In this document: positions 60,011 through 64,000 of the stretch, piece by piece
Numbering within the stretch: position 1 is the stretch's first letter
How the letters are laid out: each line of letters opens with the position of its first letter
Assembly (NCBI RefSeq): GCF_014648915.1
Contig: NZ_BMSA01000027.1
Span: 91,400 to 155,399 of the forward strand
DNA from: Streptomyces phaeofaciens
GTDB lineage: Bacteria > Actinomycetota > Actinomycetes > Streptomycetales > Streptomycetaceae
Length of the DNA: 64,000 nt
Reading direction: 5' to 3'
Made by a program: the position numbers and the translations under genes
The notes under the pieces: generated by a model
Told to the model about the DNA's origin: nothing
Database searches by the model: none
Seen by the model: the letters and a program-made list of their open reading frames with translations, nothing else

Positions 60011-60033
60011 TTGTCAGTGGCTCCCCCTAGTCT
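60011..60033 (+). promoter_or_regulatory. PafBC-type DNA-damage promoter of uvrA
   Basis: TTGTCAGTG (60011-60019), 8 nt, TAGTCT (60028-60033). Transcription would start near 60040, about 50 nt before the GTG. Confidence 0.87.
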
Positions 60034-60088
60034 GAGAAAGACGGGGGCCCCGCCCCTGTCACTTCTCTCAAGAAAGGTGCGGACCGGC

Positions 60089-63184
<3,096 letters not shown>

Positions 63185-63206
63185 CCGTCCTCGCATCCCC
63201 GAAAAC

Positions 63207-63241
63207 ACGGCGCCCCACGGGAACTCCCCGCGGGGCGCCGT
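63207..63241 (+). terminator. uvrA terminator
   Basis: ACGGCGCCCC (63207-63216) pairs perfectly with GGGGCGCCGT (63232-63241) around a 15-nt loop, 22 nt after the uvrA stop. Confidence 0.85.
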
Positions 63242-63381
63242 CCGTTGTCACATCAGCCGCCGAGATTCCATGGCCCGCCGTACGGCAGGGCGACCGTACC
63301 TTGACAACAGCACAGGAGAATCCGGTCAGGAATCCCAATCCACCCCCGTCCCGTCCCGCCCTCGCCGTGCCTCAACGGCTG

Positions 63382-64000
63382 CTACTGGTCGTCGAGTTCG
63401 GTCGCGTAGGGGGGTTCCGCTCCGGTTCGGGTGCAGGTGACGGCGGCCGCGTGGGCCGCGAAGCGCAGCAGGTCTTCCCAGTCGGTGGGTCCCATGTCGT
63501 CGAGGGCGTGTGGGGAGAGTGCGTCCTGTCGGGAGAGGCGGTGCAGGAGGGCGGCGTTGACGGTGTCGCCGGCGCCGATGGTGTCCACGACGTCCACGTT
63601 CCGGCCGGGCATGGGGTGGACGCCGCCGTTGCGGGTGAAGGCGGTCATTCCGTCGCGGCCCTGGGTGATCACCACGGCGGAGGGGCCGGCGGACAGCCAC
63701 TCGCGTGGGGTGCCGCCCAGCCACCGGGCGTCCTCCTGGGAGAGCTTGAGCAGGGTGACCGAGGGCAGCCAGCTGGTGAAGCGTGCCCGGTAGGCGTCGG
63801 GGTCGGGGATCAGTCCGGCGCGGATGTTGGGGTCCAGGGCGGTGAACAGGCCCTCGGCCGCGGTGGTCCGCAGCAGTTCCTCGTAGGCGCTCGCGCCCGG
63901 TTCCAGGACCAGTGAGCAGGTGCCGAAGGAGAGGGCGCGGGTGCCGGTGGGCAGGGCGGGCGGGGCGGTGAAGAGCCGGTCGGCGGTGCCGTCGACGTAG
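63382..64000 (-). CDS. PfkB-family sugar kinase (5' part outside window)
   Basis: The C-terminal 206 codons of a fructokinase/ribokinase-type kinase. Visible are LDPNIRAGLIPDPDAYRARF, LLKLSQEDARWL, VVITQGRDGMTAFTRNGGV and the PfkB signature VVDTIGAGDTVNAALLHRL with the catalytic Asp of GAGD. The N-terminal substrate half lies beyond 64000. The frame is open to the edge. The sugar cannot be decided here. Confidence 0.9.
   Translation of the reverse strand, partial: YVDGTADRLFTAPPALPTGTRALSFGTCSLVLEPGASAYEELLRTTAAEGLFTALDPNIRAGLIPDPDAYRARFTSWLPSVTLLKLSQEDARWLGGTPREWLSAGPSAVVITQGRDGMTAFTRNGGVHPMPGRNVDVVDTIGAGDTVNAALLHRLSRQDALSPHALDDMGPTDWEDLLRFAAHAAAVTCTRTGAEPPYATELDDQ

Noticed and set aside
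63240..63260. TTGTCACAT after uvrA as a further damage promoter
   Set aside because: Only the first six bases match and there is no -10 box 8 nt further on, nor a gene on that strand.

Overview
The window looks like a Streptomyces chromosome arm-to-core segment. GC is very high, third codon positions are almost all G or C, starts are often GTG, and typical Streptomyces families are present (a WhiJ-type HTH regulator with a DUF397 partner and an ATP-binding protein, DUF574-type methyltransferase, DUF6343, mycothiol-dependent DinB enzyme, MHYT protein). The run rpsA, coaE, uvrB, terD, terC, aroQ, uvrA is a conserved housekeeping neighbourhood of this genus. I see no phage, integron, rRNA, tRNA or CRISPR array.

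Layout. 1-10 kb: a partial HrpB helicase, a methyltransferase with no normal start codon, rpsA with its own promoter and terminator, a PAC2 protein, coaE, and small conserved genes. 10-16 kb: a remnant of a uracil-DNA glycosylase, a secreted LamG plus CHAP-like hydrolase, and a hydantoin/allantoin-type cluster (GntR regulator, NCS1 permease broken by a nonsense codon, racemase) with a perfect 16-bp operator palindrome, followed by a RidA protein and a small putative DNA-damage gene. 16-28 kb: nucleotidyltransferase, FUSC transporter, nuclease/phosphatase, DUF899, ABC exporter, and the ATP-binding protein/HTH/DUF397 developmental-type cluster. 28-44 kb: a 5'-truncated tyrosine phosphatase, a MocR regulator divergent from an AhpD-like protein, an unaccompanied gltD, CBS and CorA proteins, the psuG-psuK pair, an MFS exporter, ogt, a glycerophosphodiesterase and an MHYT membrane sensor. 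44-52 kb: uvrB, terD, a TerD fusion with a degenerate FtsK-like domain, and terC under a manganese (yybP-ykoY) riboswitch; then a cation antiporter whose stop codon lies in the arm of a 168-bp MITE-like element. 52-64 kb: MFS and LD-carboxypeptidase genes, aroQ, a three-gene polar amino acid ABC operon, a metallo-hydrolase/DinB pair, uvrA with a histone-H1-like tail, and a partial sugar kinase.

The strongest cross-cutting signal is regulatory. ogt, uvrB and uvrA all carry the bipartite promoter TTGTCAGTG-N8-TAnnnT, known in mycobacteria as the PafBC (RecA/LexA-independent) DNA-damage promoter. A small unknown gene at 15.9 kb carries a near match, and terD carries a one-mismatch version, which suggests a local mitomycin-type damage regulon that also takes in the Ter genes. 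The ogt and uvrB copies sit at the same 7-nt distance from ATG, so both messages are probably leaderless. The second strong signal is the terC leader, where the 3' strand of riboswitch helix P1 is the exact complement of the terC ribosome-binding site.

Several genes are decaying or broken (glycosylase remnant, permease, phosphatase, methyltransferase start), and several stretches hold short tandem repeats.
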